DNA of 51,659 nt from Prevotella sp. UBA2809 (GCA_002351725.1 DEHD01000020.1:1399-53057), one strand, 5' to 3'. Numbered from the stretch's first letter, positions 23,589 to 32,884 are shown. Notes: generated by a model not told the origin, from the sequence alone. Program-made: numbers and translations.

Positions 23589-24830
23589 ATGAAACACAAA
23601 ACCATAACATGCTTGTTGATTAGTGTGGCACTCCTTGTGGGTGCCACACATTCTAAAGCCTGCACCAGTATCATCGTGTCTGGCAAGGTAACTCCTGATG
23701 GTCGTCCTTACATCTTCAAGAATCGCGATACCCACGATTTGGATAATCTGGCCATACAGATACAAGGTTCACACTATCGCTTTATCGGCATTGTTGCTGC
23801 CAAGGATAGCCTGTATAAGAGTGTGTGGTCGGGGCATAACGAGGTTGGGTTTGCCATTGCCAATACTGCTGCCTATAACCTTAACGGAAAACCGCAACCA
23901 GGGAAATCCCGTCCACAAGGCGATGATAATGATGGCACATTGATGCGAAAAGCATTGGAAACTTGCAGAACACTTGCTGATTTTGAGCATTTGCTCGATA
24001 GCATTAAGGCACAAGGGCCAATCCCTTCGAACTCTAATTTTGCTGTGCTCGATGCTGAAGGTGGAGTGGCATATTATGAAACTGGTAATAAGGGGTATGT
24101 AAAGTACGATGCTAACGACCCGCAAGTGGCTCCCTATGGATTTATCGTTCGCACCAATCATGGCATGTCGGGCGAACGCTCGTTAGATCAGGGCATAGAG
24201 CGCTATTTAGCAATAAGCGACTATGCTACTCGTGCATCATATGCAAACAGTCTTGGTTTCGAGAATATCATTCGGAAGGTTGCCCGAAATCTTAAACACG
24301 GACTCACTCAGTTGGATCTTCACGACTTTCAGCCGCAGGATGATTCGCAGCCTGTATTTTTCCCCTTCCGCGATTTCATCCCGCGCTATCTTACTGCCTC
24401 TGCGCAACTTATTCAAGGTGTAAAAGATGGCGAAAGCCCGTTACTTACAACAGCTTGGAGTATTGTTGGTAGTCCGCTTACTACAATTGCTATCCCTCTG
24501 TGGATAACTGCCGATGGCAAACTGCCCAATTTGGTAACCCATCAGCAACCTGGTCAACAGGCACCTCTGGTTGCTATCAGTTTTGTATTGAAACGTCAGT
24601 TGTTCCCCATTGAGCGGGGCAATGGACAAGACTACATTAATCTTGCCCGGCTTATCAATCGTTCAGGCACAGGAATCCTGCAGTTGATAGAACCAATAGA
24701 GAATGAAATATTCCGCCGCTCAAAGCCTATACGTCAAAGCCGCACACCTCAAAAAGACATCTCCGACTTTTATCGTTGGATAGAACAATATGTAAAGGAT
24801 CAATATGCCAACGCTTCATTCAAATTGTAA
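23589..24830 (+). CDS. Ntn-hydrolase of the C45/choloylglycine-hydrolase-like group
   Basis: 413 residues. After a signal peptide the sequence reads KACTSIIVSGKVTPDGRP with Cys25 as the likely new N-terminal nucleophile. It is followed by FKNRDT (the Arg/Asp pair next to the active site), FAIANTAAYN, NSNFAVLDAEGG and a VRTNH segment. This is the Ntn core of penicillin/choloylglycine acylases and C45 acyltransferases. It should cleave an amide bond of a small acylated compound. It sits 5 bp after the M20 gene, so it is probably translationally coupled and part of the same peptide/amide-degrading set. Substrate unknown. Confidence 0.72.
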   Translation: MKHKTITCLLISVALLVGATHSKACTSIIVSGKVTPDGRPYIFKNRDTHDLDNLAIQIQGSHYRFIGIVAAKDSLYKSVWSGHNEVGFAIANTAAYNLNGKPQPGKSRPQGDDNDGTLMRKALETCRTLADFEHLLDSIKAQGPIPSNSNFAVLDAEGGVAYYETGNKGYVKYDANDPQVAPYGFIVRTNHGMSGERSLDQGIERYLAISDYATRASYANSLGFENIIRKVARNLKHGLTQLDLHDFQPQDDSQPVFFPFRDFIPRYLTASAQLIQGVKDGESPLLTTAWSIVGSPLTTIAIPLWITADGKLPNLVTHQQPGQQAPLVAISFVLKRQLFPIERGNGQDYINLARLINRSGTGILQLIEPIENEIFRRSKPIRQSRTPQKDISDFYRWIEQYVKDQYANASFKL

Positions 24831-24856
24831 TTTAAATAATCATATAAAGATAGCTA

Positions 24857-25180
24857 ATGAAAAGATCAGTATTATATTCAGGGATGATAGCAAGTATATT
24901 GCTTGGAGGTATTCAATCTTCTGTAGCACAGAAGCCCGTTGGTATCGATTTCTTTACTCAGGTAAGAAGTGTATCAAATGTGAAGACCATTGGCAATGAC
25001 GTGTTCTTTACAATCCGTCAGGCTAGTACAAAAGATGACAAGTACACCACTAATCTTTATCAGCTGGTAGATGGTAAGGCCAAACAGCTTACCAATTCTG
25101 GAAGATTTGGCGGATATGATGTACTTGATAATGCCATTGTGTTTCGTACACACGTGCAGGCTACGCTGTGTGGCATCTGA
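24857..25180 (+). pseudogene. N-terminal remnant of an S9 prolyl-oligopeptidase-type peptidase
   Basis: 107 codons. A normal signal peptide and the start of a beta-propeller domain (GIDFFTQVRSVSNVKTIGND, TTNLYQLVDGKAKQLTNS, DVLDNAIVF) are present, then the homology ends at about base 25147 and a stop follows at 25178. Full-length members have 600-800 residues and a C-terminal hydrolase domain that is absent here. The break joins directly to the end of a TonB-dependent receptor gene, so this looks like a deletion scar. The truncated protein should be inactive. Confidence 0.72.
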
Positions 25181-25334
25181 ATATCGGTGGTCGTTTTATG
25201 CTGGGGCATGTAGCCACCAATCTTCACTTGGGCGTAGAGAATCTCTTTGATCGCTATTACTCAACCTATTCCGATTGGAATCATATCCCCAGAAAGGCCG
25301 TAATATCTACGTCAACGCCTCATTCCAATTGTAA
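25147..25334 (+). pseudogene. C-terminal remnant of a TonB-dependent receptor
   Basis: In the frame starting at 25147 the sequence reads GYAVWHLNIGGRF, then HLGVENLFDRYYSTYSDWNH, the typical last strands of a TonB-dependent barrel. At CCCC (25287-25290) the frame breaks; adding one base restores QKGRNIYVNASFQL and a TAA at 25332-25334, a normal receptor C-terminus. So this is a fragment fused to the S9 remnant and further damaged by a 1-bp deletion. Confidence 0.72.
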
Positions 25335-25350
25335 TTAGTAGGCTGTGGCA

Positions 25351-25386
25351 AAAAACTGCGTAGCATCACTGAAAGATGCTACGCAG
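25351..25386 (-). terminator. Intrinsic terminator of the S10 peptidase gene
   Basis: An 11-bp perfect stem (TGCGTAGCATC/GATGCTACGCA) is followed on the minus strand by six T. The spacer to the S10 stop at 25437 contains nothing else I can recognise. Confidence 0.8.
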
Positions 25387-25436
25387 GCAAATAACATGAT
25401 TATAGATATGCGTTTTATTTCTCTTTAAATATATTA

Positions 25437-26993
25437 TCAATAACTGATAGCTTGGCCGTCTTTCGGAATCTGGCTAAGAATAAACTGGCGGATATCTTCA
25501 TTACCCTGTTTCAAGTCTTCCTGACGTACGTAAATCATGTGTCCACAACGATATCCCTTAAAGATGAATCGATCTTGGAACTTGCCACCTCGGTCAATCT
25601 GCCAGAAGTTATACTTGGCATTGAAGTAATCACATCCACCATCGTAGTAGCCCGACTGGACAAGCACTTTAAGATCAGGATTCTGAGAGAGTGCCTTTCC
25701 AAGATCCTCGCCTGTATGATCGTTGTTGCGATTCCAAGGATGCACATTGCCAAAAAGCAGATACTCCACGTCGGTTTTATAATTCAACTCATTACGTACA
25801 TACCAGTTGTAAGCAGTAGAGAATGCACGATTCCAGGTTGAGAACTCTGCACTATAGTCAGGGTGCTCGCCTGCTGTCTGAATGTCGCGACCTGTGTAGC
25901 GAGAGTCAAGTCGACCAATATGCAGGTCTCTGTTACGCAGCAGTTCCTTCCAATAGTAACGAGTCTCTATGACGAGATTATGACGAAGGACTTCCTGCTC
26001 GCTGATGCCGGAATATAATGAAATCTTTTTGGCAATCTCCTTTCTACGAGCCTCGGGCAGCGAACCACCCCAAGCCAAAGCTGGGATATACTCCTCGACA
26101 GTAAATTTCTCGACCTCAGGCAATATCTCATCAAGATCCTTATTCTGCAGAGTTGCATTCAGAGCTTTGTGATACCATGATGTAGCTGCCATATATGGCA
26201 GGGTAAGAGCCTTACGGTTAAGGCTACGTGAATCAATACCCAACTCGGTTGGCGACAACAGTATTACACCATTTACGTATATCCAATGCTTCTGCTGCAG
26301 ACTATACACGAGTCCCGAGGCACGTGTTGTGCCATAACTCTCACCAATGATGAATTTGGGCGATTCCCAGCGATTCTGACGATTAATGAAGTTCTTAACC
26401 CAGTCGCTGATATAGTCAATATCCTCGTTGATACCGAAGAACGGCGAAGACTTGCCCTGTGATGCCTCCTGACGACCGCGATTAGTACCGCGGCTTGCGC
26501 CTTGCGATGCCGATTCTGCGCTCTCCTTCTTATCCTTGTTCTTGATGATCCGCGAGAAGCCTGTATTGACAGGACAGATATAAACGATGTCAGCCACATC
26601 GAGTATAGAATATGGGTTGCTATGAACGCCATAGGGCTGAACAACCTGTCCTTCTGCATCCAAATTTAGCAATACTGGACCGGTATAGCCTATCTCCATC
26701 CAAAGAGATCCTGAACCGGGACCACCATTAAACGAGATAAGAAGCGGACGGTGTGCCTTATCCTTTACACCATTCTTTTCATAATATGTATAGTTGAGTC
26801 CAGCAATGATATTGCCATCCTTATCCCATACAGGTTGGTGACCAATAGTAGCCGAATAGGAAATACTATTTCCGTTGAACGTGCCCTGATGCTGAGTTGT
26901 AACAGCATCTTCAGGATTAATCTCTTCTTGTGCATATACCTGACTAACAAATAAGGCAAGTAATAATGCTGATAATACTTTCTTACCCTTCAT
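25437..26993 (-). CDS. S10-family serine carboxypeptidase-like exported protein
   Basis: 518 residues with a signal peptide ending VYAQ. The oxyanion segment NGGPGSGS is at 89-96 and the nucleophile motif GESYGT places Ser at 219. YYDGGCDYF and the later RCGHMIY supply plausible Asp and His of the triad. A low-complexity S/G/R/Q insertion (about 157-183) precedes the helical cap. It should remove C-terminal amino acids from peptides in the periplasm. It stands alone on the minus strand, but its promoter has the same operator as the flanking SusCD operons, so it probably belongs to the same regulon. Confidence 0.85.
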   Translation of the reverse strand: MKGKKVLSALLLALFVSQVYAQEEINPEDAVTTQHQGTFNGNSISYSATIGHQPVWDKDGNIIAGLNYTYYEKNGVKDKAHRPLLISFNGGPGSGSLWMEIGYTGPVLLNLDAEGQVVQPYGVHSNPYSILDVADIVYICPVNTGFSRIIKNKDKKESAESASQGASRGTNRGRQEASQGKSSPFFGINEDIDYISDWVKNFINRQNRWESPKFIIGESYGTTRASGLVYSLQQKHWIYVNGVILLSPTELGIDSRSLNRKALTLPYMAATSWYHKALNATLQNKDLDEILPEVEKFTVEEYIPALAWGGSLPEARRKEIAKKISLYSGISEQEVLRHNLVIETRYYWKELLRNRDLHIGRLDSRYTGRDIQTAGEHPDYSAEFSTWNRAFSTAYNWYVRNELNYKTDVEYLLFGNVHPWNRNNDHTGEDLGKALSQNPDLKVLVQSGYYDGGCDYFNAKYNFWQIDRGGKFQDRFIFKGYRCGHMIYVRQEDLKQGNEDIRQFILSQIPKDGQAISY

Positions 26994-27028
26994 AATGCGT
27001 TTATTATTTGATGAATGCTTTCAGCGTG

Positions 27029-27099
27029 CAAAGGTAGTGAGTTTTTCCAACTCCCACAATCGCCTTTACTTGGCATTTCACTTACCATACATATGGTAT
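27029..27099 (-). promoter_or_regulatory. Peptide-island promoter 2 with TACC inverted-repeat operator
   Basis: On the minus strand: ATACC-N8-GGTAA at 27082-27099, 22 bp, GATTGTGGGA with TTG at 27057-27059, 20-bp spacer, TACCTTTG at 27029-27036. Only the operator, the -33 block and the -7 block resemble promoter 1; the sequence between them has diverged, which argues for selection on these three elements. Confidence 0.78.
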
Positions 27100-27158
27100 A
27101 ATAGTCACTGTTTTTACAGAATTAGATGATATTCATTATCTTTTCCGAAAAAAAATAT

Positions 27159-27166
27159 TACCTTTG
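27159..27166 (+). promoter_or_regulatory. -7 box of ridA
   Basis: TACCTTTG, 40 bp before the start codon. The inverted repeat of the divergent promoter is 59 bp upstream, so shared control is less likely. Confidence 0.6.
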
Positions 27167-27206
27167 CACGCAGATTCAAAACATAAAATACTAAATTATC
27201 TGCGAT

Positions 27207-27599
27207 ATGAAACAAGTTATCAGTACCCCCAAGGCACCTGCTGCCATCGGCCCTTATAGTCAGGCCATCCGCGTTGGAAACCTCGTTTATACCTCTGGTC
27301 AGATACCCATCGATCCTGCCACAGGTTCGTTTGTAGAGGGTGGCATCAAGGAACAGACACGCCAGTCGCTCACTAACGTCAAGGCTATTCTCGAAGAGGC
27401 CGGTACTTGCATGGCAAATGTTGTTAAGACAACAGTGTTTATGGCTGATATGGGTGACTTTGCAGACATGAACTCTGTTTATGCAGAGTTTTTCGCTGAG
27501 CCTTTTCCTGCTCGCTCTGCTGTAGCAGTGAAGACGCTGCCAAAAGGTGCTTTGGTAGAAATTGAGGTGATAGCAGAAGTTTTAATGAGAACAAAATAA
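27207..27599 (+). CDS. ridA: RidA-family enamine/imine deaminase
   Basis: 130 residues, the normal size of the family. Visible signatures are APAAIGPYSQAIRVGNLVYTSGQIP, the internal VKTTVFMADMGDFADMN, and the C-terminal PARSAVAVKTLPKGALVEIE with the conserved Arg and Glu of the active cleft. RidA hydrolyses reactive 2-aminoacrylate-type intermediates made by PLP enzymes such as threonine/serine dehydratases. A role in amino-acid catabolism fits the surrounding peptide genes, though it has its own promoter and terminator. Confidence 0.94.
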   Translation: MKQVISTPKAPAAIGPYSQAIRVGNLVYTSGQIPIDPATGSFVEGGIKEQTRQSLTNVKAILEEAGTCMANVVKTTVFMADMGDFADMNSVYAEFFAEPFPARSAVAVKTLPKGALVEIEVIAEVLMRTK

Positions 27600-27632
27600 T
27601 GCATGAGGTTTTGCCCCATGCATTTTTTTATT
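27600..27632. terminator. Terminator between ridA and the convergent thioredoxin gene
   Basis: ATGCATGAGG pairs with CCCCATGCAT (one mismatch) around TTTTG, followed by seven T on the plus strand. Confidence 0.8.
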
Positions 27633-28182
27633 TAAGATATTTATCGATTGTCTCGACTAAGGAACTGAATTCGTCTTCCTTATAAAGTCGGGTTCGCTTG
27701 ATTATTGTTCCATCTTTGTCAATCAAGATATTACGTGTGATGCCTGACTTTCGGAGGGCGTATTTTGCATAGATGTTGGCGCCAGGGTCGAGTCCAAGTG
27801 GATAGGTAACGCCTGTTTGTTTGGCAAAGTTTACTACCTTTTCAAGTGGTTCGTCGCGGTCGATACCGATGAGTACGAAGTTTGGGTTGTCCTTATGGCG
27901 CTGCCAGATGTCGCGCTCGATGAAAGGCATCTCTTTTCGGCATATACCACACCAACTTGCTGTGAACTGGATCATAACCAGTTTGCCTCGCAAGTCGGAC
28001 AGTTTTAGTTGGCGTCCGTCGGTGAGTGTAATGGTAAAATCGGGTGCCTTATCGCCATCGAACACTATGTAACCATTTGAATCGGCTTTTTCTACCAGCT
28101 CTTTCTTATTGTCTGCAGTCTGTGCACTCACCGATGTGAGTGCAGCAAGGCAGACACTTAATATCACAAACAATTTCTTCAT
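27628..28182 (-). CDS. TlpA/ResA-like exported thioredoxin-fold protein
   Basis: 184 residues with a signal peptide of about 20 residues. The redox motif is WCGIC (Cys78, Cys81), preceded by KAPDFTITLTDG and LRGKLVMIQFTASW, and followed by the cis-Pro region SGITRNILIDKDG. It should reduce or isomerise disulfides in the periplasm. It is the last gene of the second island operon, 22 bp after SusD; such thioredoxins may service cysteine-containing receptors or keep imported peptides reduced, which is inference. Confidence 0.87.
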   Translation of the reverse strand: MKKLFVILSVCLAALTSVSAQTADNKKELVEKADSNGYIVFDGDKAPDFTITLTDGRQLKLSDLRGKLVMIQFTASWCGICRKEMPFIERDIWQRHKDNPNFVLIGIDRDEPLEKVVNFAKQTGVTYPLGLDPGANIYAKYALRKSGITRNILIDKDGTIIKRTRLYKEDEFSSLVETIDKYLK

Positions 28183-28204
28183 TTTTATGCTCTATTTGTA
28201 GTTT

Positions 28205-29734
28205 TTACTCAGATAATTTCCATCCATTGTCAAGTGCTGTGGCCAACTCGCCAAAACGTCCCTTCTCGCCGATGTATTCCTTGCCTCCAAATGAATACAG
28301 GCTCTCTCCAATCAGCTCAAGTTGCTTTTGAGGTATTGGGTATTCTGTGGGGGTTCCGCCAATGAGTAAGTCATTGCGACGCATAAAGGTGAATGGAACT
28401 GTTACGCCTGCAGCACCATCTATTTCGATGGCATACTCATAGTGGATGGCGTTACGTACGTCGTTCTCGTTGGCAGCCACGTCGGCAAGATGTCCCTTGG
28501 CCTTACGCGAAGCATTGGGGTCATTAAGCAGTTCGGCAGCACCTGCAACATCGTTTAAGAACAACTTGGCTTCGGCCTTTAAAAGGCGTACTTCCTCGGC
28601 AAGAATATAGGGGTTAGCCGATCCCACCTCAGAGAGACTGTTATGACTGTTGCTCCAGCGTTCGCGTATATAGTTGCTGAACAGTCCGCGACCACGTGAT
28701 TCCATCAGGATACCGAAGCTAGGAGTGTAGGAGAAGTATTGGTAGAATCGGTCGTCATCGGTCTCTATCGGCTCTAGAATAGTGTCGTCTGTGGGATAGA
28801 AGTTGGGATAATTGTGGGTCTTGTCGGCCAGGTATGGCACTTTTATGTCGACAGGACGGTTAGAACTGCCTTTGAAAATAAGGTTGTTAAGCAGAGCATT
28901 GTAATAACCTCCAGAAGTGGTGGTGATGACGAAGTCGGAGTCAAACCCCTTCTCGGCAAATGCAAGCACCTTCTGCCAGTAGCTGCTACCAAGAGCAATG
29001 GCCTCGGCCTTATCTCGAGCAATAGATGAGAGGATGCGGGCTGCTATGGAATTAGCCAATTTAAGAAAATCGTCCTTACCGATGGTTACACCTTGAAGGA
29101 AGTCGAACTGCAGATTTGACGATGTTTCGGCAAGAGCAATGGCTTTTTCGATATGACGAACACCATTTTCGGTAAGCTCTTTGTACGAGTTGGGATAGCC
29201 TTTTTCTGTCTGATTGATGCCATCCACAATAATACCTCTGTCATACAGATTGCCCAAATATCCCTGTGATACGCCCTTTGCATAGTAAGCACCAATCAAG
29301 CAGTCGTTGGTACGATCCTTACCTGCATCATCGTAGGCCTTTCCTCCTTGATTTTCGATGATGTCGATTACCTTTGTGGCGTCGAGGTTTGCCTGATAGA
29401 AATTACTGTAGAGCGAATTGAGCGAAGCACTATACGAACGCTCCGAGCTACTATTAATGATACGCATGCGAGGCTCCTGGGCGTAGTACCACCAATTGGA
29501 ATTACCATTGGTATTGGTGGTCTGGTCGGCCAGTAAGCTGAAGTGCACACCAGCTGTACTTGTGGTGGTATTGAAAGCCGTTTGGACACTACTGGTAACG
29601 AGCGAATAGCTAAAGCTCTTAATCTTGCCGACAGCCTCTTCGTTGGTAAGTGTACTTGGATCGTCGAAATCCGTTGACTCGCATGAGCTAAGTGTAGCAA
29701 ATGCTACTATTAATATCAATATATTCTTTTTCAT
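28205..29734 (-). CDS. SusD/RagB-family outer-membrane lipoprotein (second copy)
   Basis: 509 residues from MKKNILIL, with lipobox LSSC near residue 18. An upstream ATG at 29746 directly abuts the SusC stop (TAAATG) and is an alternative start. SusD-type features are a helical N-terminus (NEEAVGKIKSFSYSL), an acidic-loop central region, and the C-terminal ILAEEVRLLKAEAKLFLNDVAGAAELLND and AIHYEYAIEIDG. Sequence similarity to the first SusD is low, so the ligand probably differs. It pairs with the SusC gene immediately upstream. Confidence 0.9.
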   Translation of the reverse strand: MKKNILILIVAFATLSSCESTDFDDPSTLTNEEAVGKIKSFSYSLVTSSVQTAFNTTTSTAGVHFSLLADQTTNTNGNSNWWYYAQEPRMRIINSSSERSYSASLNSLYSNFYQANLDATKVIDIIENQGGKAYDDAGKDRTNDCLIGAYYAKGVSQGYLGNLYDRGIIVDGINQTEKGYPNSYKELTENGVRHIEKAIALAETSSNLQFDFLQGVTIGKDDFLKLANSIAARILSSIARDKAEAIALGSSYWQKVLAFAEKGFDSDFVITTTSGGYYNALLNNLIFKGSSNRPVDIKVPYLADKTHNYPNFYPTDDTILEPIETDDDRFYQYFSYTPSFGILMESRGRGLFSNYIRERWSNSHNSLSEVGSANPYILAEEVRLLKAEAKLFLNDVAGAAELLNDPNASRKAKGHLADVAANENDVRNAIHYEYAIEIDGAAGVTVPFTFMRRNDLLIGGTPTEYPIPQKQLELIGESLYSFGGKEYIGEKGRFGELATALDNGWKLSE

Positions 29735-29746
29735 GATGAATGCCAT

Positions 29747-32700
29747 TTAAAAATTAACGGTAAGTTTTGCAGAAAGTGTGCGGTACGACGGATAGTTGAA
29801 GAAATCGGATGTTCCTGCACTTCCGTCATAGTTGTCGCCATCAACGTTTACACCTGTGAACTTTGTAAGGATAAACAGGTTTCGACCTATTAACGAGAAT
29901 CTAGCTTTCTTGATCCACTCTCCAAGTCCCAGGTGTTTCACTGGGATGTCATAAGATAACGACAGCTCGCGCAGTGATAGATAACCAGCATCTTCTACCC
30001 AGTAGTCTGTAGGAAGCTCAGCATTGAATACCTGTGTGGCAAAAGTAAGAGGAAGTCCTGCCTTTGCTGATTGGTCGTCGAACTCCGAACGTGATACGTA
30101 AGCGAGGTATTGAACGGTCTCGTTATATTTCTGACCGCCATGTTTCCAGTCGAACGAAGAGTAAAGAGAGAATGGACCGTAAGTAAAGGTGTTTGTTAGA
30201 CCTACAGTGAAGTCCGGTTGGGCATCGCCGATAACTTTGGTGTTACCTGTGTTCTCATTGACGTAGAATACTGGTGTCTCATTTTTGGTGCCGAGTGCAG
30301 CCTTTTCTACAACGAAACCGAGTGAATTGACTGTATAATCGTTGAGTGTCTTTGTTCCATCACCTGCATTGGTAACAAAACCAGCCTCGTTGGTTGTAAG
30401 CTGATTGAGGTTTGTAAAGATTCCATATCCCCATATTGTTGATGTGCTGAGGCCCTTGTCACGACGATAGTCGCCATCGGTAAATGCTGGAACATCGCCC
30501 ATGTCGGTAATCTCACTGCGTACACGACTGAAGGTGAGTCCGGCATCCCAAGTAAACTTCTTCTTGTTGATGATGCGGCCAGATACCTCCAACTCAATAG
30601 AATTTGACTTTACCTTACCAAGATTGTCGTAGATAGTGGCTGAGCCCTGTAATGGGGTGAACGATGGAACTGAGATGAAATCGTTACGGCTATTGGCAAA
30701 TGCATAGTTGAACTGCACGTTAAGCCAATTCCACAGAACAGCATCGAAACCAAACTCTGTTTCGGATGTGATGGCTCGTTTCAGATCGGTGTTTGCGTTC
30801 TGAGTGAAACTAACGCCACCTGAGTTATTTAGGGTTACACGGCTATCCTTGGCACCATAGGGAGGAAGACTACCAGCCTCACCATAGGCGGCACGAAGTT
30901 TGAGTTCTGTAACAGGACCGAGTTTAACATCCTGAGTGAGTCGGTATGCCAGAGAAACACGAGGGAAGAAAGCCCAGCTAACATCCTTTCCGAATCGAGA
31001 ACTCTTGTCAAGACGTCCTAAGACATCAAGAAACCACTTCTCTCGCCAGCTACCTTTGAAGTTCAGGAAGTAACCGTAGTTTACCGTCTGCTGCCATGTT
31101 GACGAGATATTACGTGTTGATGCATCGGTTATATCTAATGACTTAACGGGGGCTGTGAGGTTATAGCCGTTAGCACTGAAGCCCTCGATTTTTTCGTATT
31201 CATATACACTCTTGAAAGCTGCGCCCAAATCAAAGTCGCCAATCTTCTGGTTGTAATTCAACTGGAACTGTGCATTGCGAGTGTTGGTCTGCAAGGTTGT
31301 CTTGCCATAATAACCATTATTCTTTGTGGCATCAACCGATAGTGTCTCGTATCCTATGGGATAATAGTTGTTTGTATCGTACGAGGTGTTCTGAATTGAA
31401 TATGCTACCTCAGCGCTAAACAACTTAGACAACTGGTATTTAGCCTTCCAACCTAACAGCAGGTTCTTGGTCTTATATTCGTATTCGCGATTTGTGAACT
31501 CATAAAGAGGATTGCTAAACTGACTGGAAAGAAGTCGCAAGCCATCAGGAGCTACAAGATAATTACCATTTTCATCTTTCTGTGCCAGATTTACAAATGG
31601 TTCAAGCAACAAAGCCGAATAAACCAGTCCGTTGGCTGCAGAGTTATTGGCTACAAACGATGGATTGTCGCTTACGTTGTACTGGGCAGTAAACTCGGTA
31701 CTCAAACCCTTGATGGGCTTATATCCCAAATTGAAAAGGAAACTCTGCTTTTTGTCAGGATCGATTGCACTGGTTACACCACCTTTAGACTGGTTTTGGA
31801 ACGAAGCGTAAACATTATATTGCTCGCCAGAGGCTCCCAGTGAAACGGTATTGGTGTAGAATGGCTGGTCGCTTAGCAGATTGCTGATGTTGTCGACAGC
31901 ATCTACATAAGGGTGCAGGTTTACAGAATATCCGTTCTCCTGATAGTCGATGACACGACCACCCTGATTCAGGGCAAAAGAACCATCGCTGTTTACCTTA
32001 TAGTGATGATACTGCGATGTCTTTGGGATGTTGATAGCGTGATTGAATCCGATTTCGTTGTCGAGTGTTACTGAAATCTTGCCTCCACGTCCTTTCTTGG
32101 TGATTACCTGGATAACACCTCCTTCACCTCTGGTTCCGTAAAGTGCAGAGGCGGCTGCACCTTTTACCACCTCGATTGTCTCAATATCAGTAGGGTTGAT
32201 GTCGGACAACGACAGCGAGGTAACAAAACCGTCGACAACAATCAGAGGCTCAATATTGCCATTGATTGACTTGGCACCACGGAGATATACTTTGGCACCT
32301 TGGTTTCCTTCAGATTGCTCAATACGGATACCGGCCACTTTTCCACGGAGCGTAGTTGAGGCATCAGTCTGTGGTACGGTGTTTATCAGCTCGTCGCTGA
32401 CTTTTGTCAGTGCAAATGACAGACCTTTGCGAGATGTACCTTGGGCAACACCTGTAACAACGATTCCTTCGATATTGTTATAATTCTCTTTTAATGTGAT
32501 TTCTACTGGTTCCTCGAAATCATATACATCTACATCTACTGGGCGATATCCTATAAACTCTACACGGAGGGTTAGGGGAGCCTCGACATTTGTCTGGAGT
32601 TTAAAGTTACCATCGATATCGGTAACTACACCTTTGCTCTTTTCGCTCTTCACGATGACTGATGCGCCAATCAGGGGCTCGCCTGTGCGAACATCAGTAA

Positions 32701-32782
32701 TATGACCTGTAATGAGATTTTGTGCTACTACCCATAGTGGGGCAAGTACAAAACCAAGTACTAATATAAGTCCCTTCTTCAT
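29747..32782 (-). CDS. SusC/RagA-type TonB-dependent outer-membrane transporter (second copy)
   Basis: 1011 residues from MKKGLILVLGF, the start that gives a proper signal peptide; an upstream in-frame ATG at 32845 would put 21 extra residues in front of it. A CarboxypepD_reg-like domain (LITGHITDVRTGEPLIGASV, VVTDIDGNFKL) is followed by the plug (VVTGVAQGTSRKGLSFALTK, TLRGKVAGIRIEQSEG, VYLRGAKSI, PLIVVDGFVTSL, IEVVKGAAASALYGTRGEGG) and a barrel ending RTLSAKLTVNF. It works with the downstream SusD. The operon has a periplasmic binding-like protein instead of a peptidase as first gene. Confidence 0.92.
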   Translation of the reverse strand: MKKGLILVLGFVLAPLWVVAQNLITGHITDVRTGEPLIGASVIVKSEKSKGVVTDIDGNFKLQTNVEAPLTLRVEFIGYRPVDVDVYDFEEPVEITLKENYNNIEGIVVTGVAQGTSRKGLSFALTKVSDELINTVPQTDASTTLRGKVAGIRIEQSEGNQGAKVYLRGAKSINGNIEPLIVVDGFVTSLSLSDINPTDIETIEVVKGAAASALYGTRGEGGVIQVITKKGRGGKISVTLDNEIGFNHAINIPKTSQYHHYKVNSDGSFALNQGGRVIDYQENGYSVNLHPYVDAVDNISNLLSDQPFYTNTVSLGASGEQYNVYASFQNQSKGGVTSAIDPDKKQSFLFNLGYKPIKGLSTEFTAQYNVSDNPSFVANNSAANGLVYSALLLEPFVNLAQKDENGNYLVAPDGLRLLSSQFSNPLYEFTNREYEYKTKNLLLGWKAKYQLSKLFSAEVAYSIQNTSYDTNNYYPIGYETLSVDATKNNGYYGKTTLQTNTRNAQFQLNYNQKIGDFDLGAAFKSVYEYEKIEGFSANGYNLTAPVKSLDITDASTRNISSTWQQTVNYGYFLNFKGSWREKWFLDVLGRLDKSSRFGKDVSWAFFPRVSLAYRLTQDVKLGPVTELKLRAAYGEAGSLPPYGAKDSRVTLNNSGGVSFTQNANTDLKRAITSETEFGFDAVLWNWLNVQFNYAFANSRNDFISVPSFTPLQGSATIYDNLGKVKSNSIELEVSGRIINKKKFTWDAGLTFSRVRSEITDMGDVPAFTDGDYRRDKGLSTSTIWGYGIFTNLNQLTTNEAGFVTNAGDGTKTLNDYTVNSLGFVVEKAALGTKNETPVFYVNENTGNTKVIGDAQPDFTVGLTNTFTYGPFSLYSSFDWKHGGQKYNETVQYLAYVSRSEFDDQSAKAGLPLTFATQVFNAELPTDYWVEDAGYLSLRELSLSYDIPVKHLGLGEWIKKARFSLIGRNLFILTKFTGVNVDGDNYDGSAGTSDFFNYPSYRTLSAKLTVNF

Positions 32783-32800
32783 AATTACTAATACCTTTAG

Positions 32801-32860
32801 CGTGTGCATGGCTTGGGTGGGGACGGCCTTTTTCAGACCGCCCAAGCCATTTTAACAACC
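32801..32860 (-). promoter_or_regulatory. Intercistronic hairpin between the binding-protein gene and susC
   Basis: On the minus strand GGCTTGGGCGGTC can pair imperfectly with GTCCCCACCCAAGCC across TGAAAAAGGCC. There is no long T run, so it is more likely a processing or partial-attenuation element than a full terminator. It would let the first gene be made in excess over SusC. Confidence 0.55.
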
Positions 32861-32884
32861 ATTTAAATAAAACTTTTAACTAAC

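Noticed and set aside
27082..27166. ridA as a member of the TACC-operator regulon
   Set aside because: The inverted repeat is 59 bp from the ridA -7 box, against 45-46 bp at the other sites, and is correctly spaced for the divergent S10 gene.
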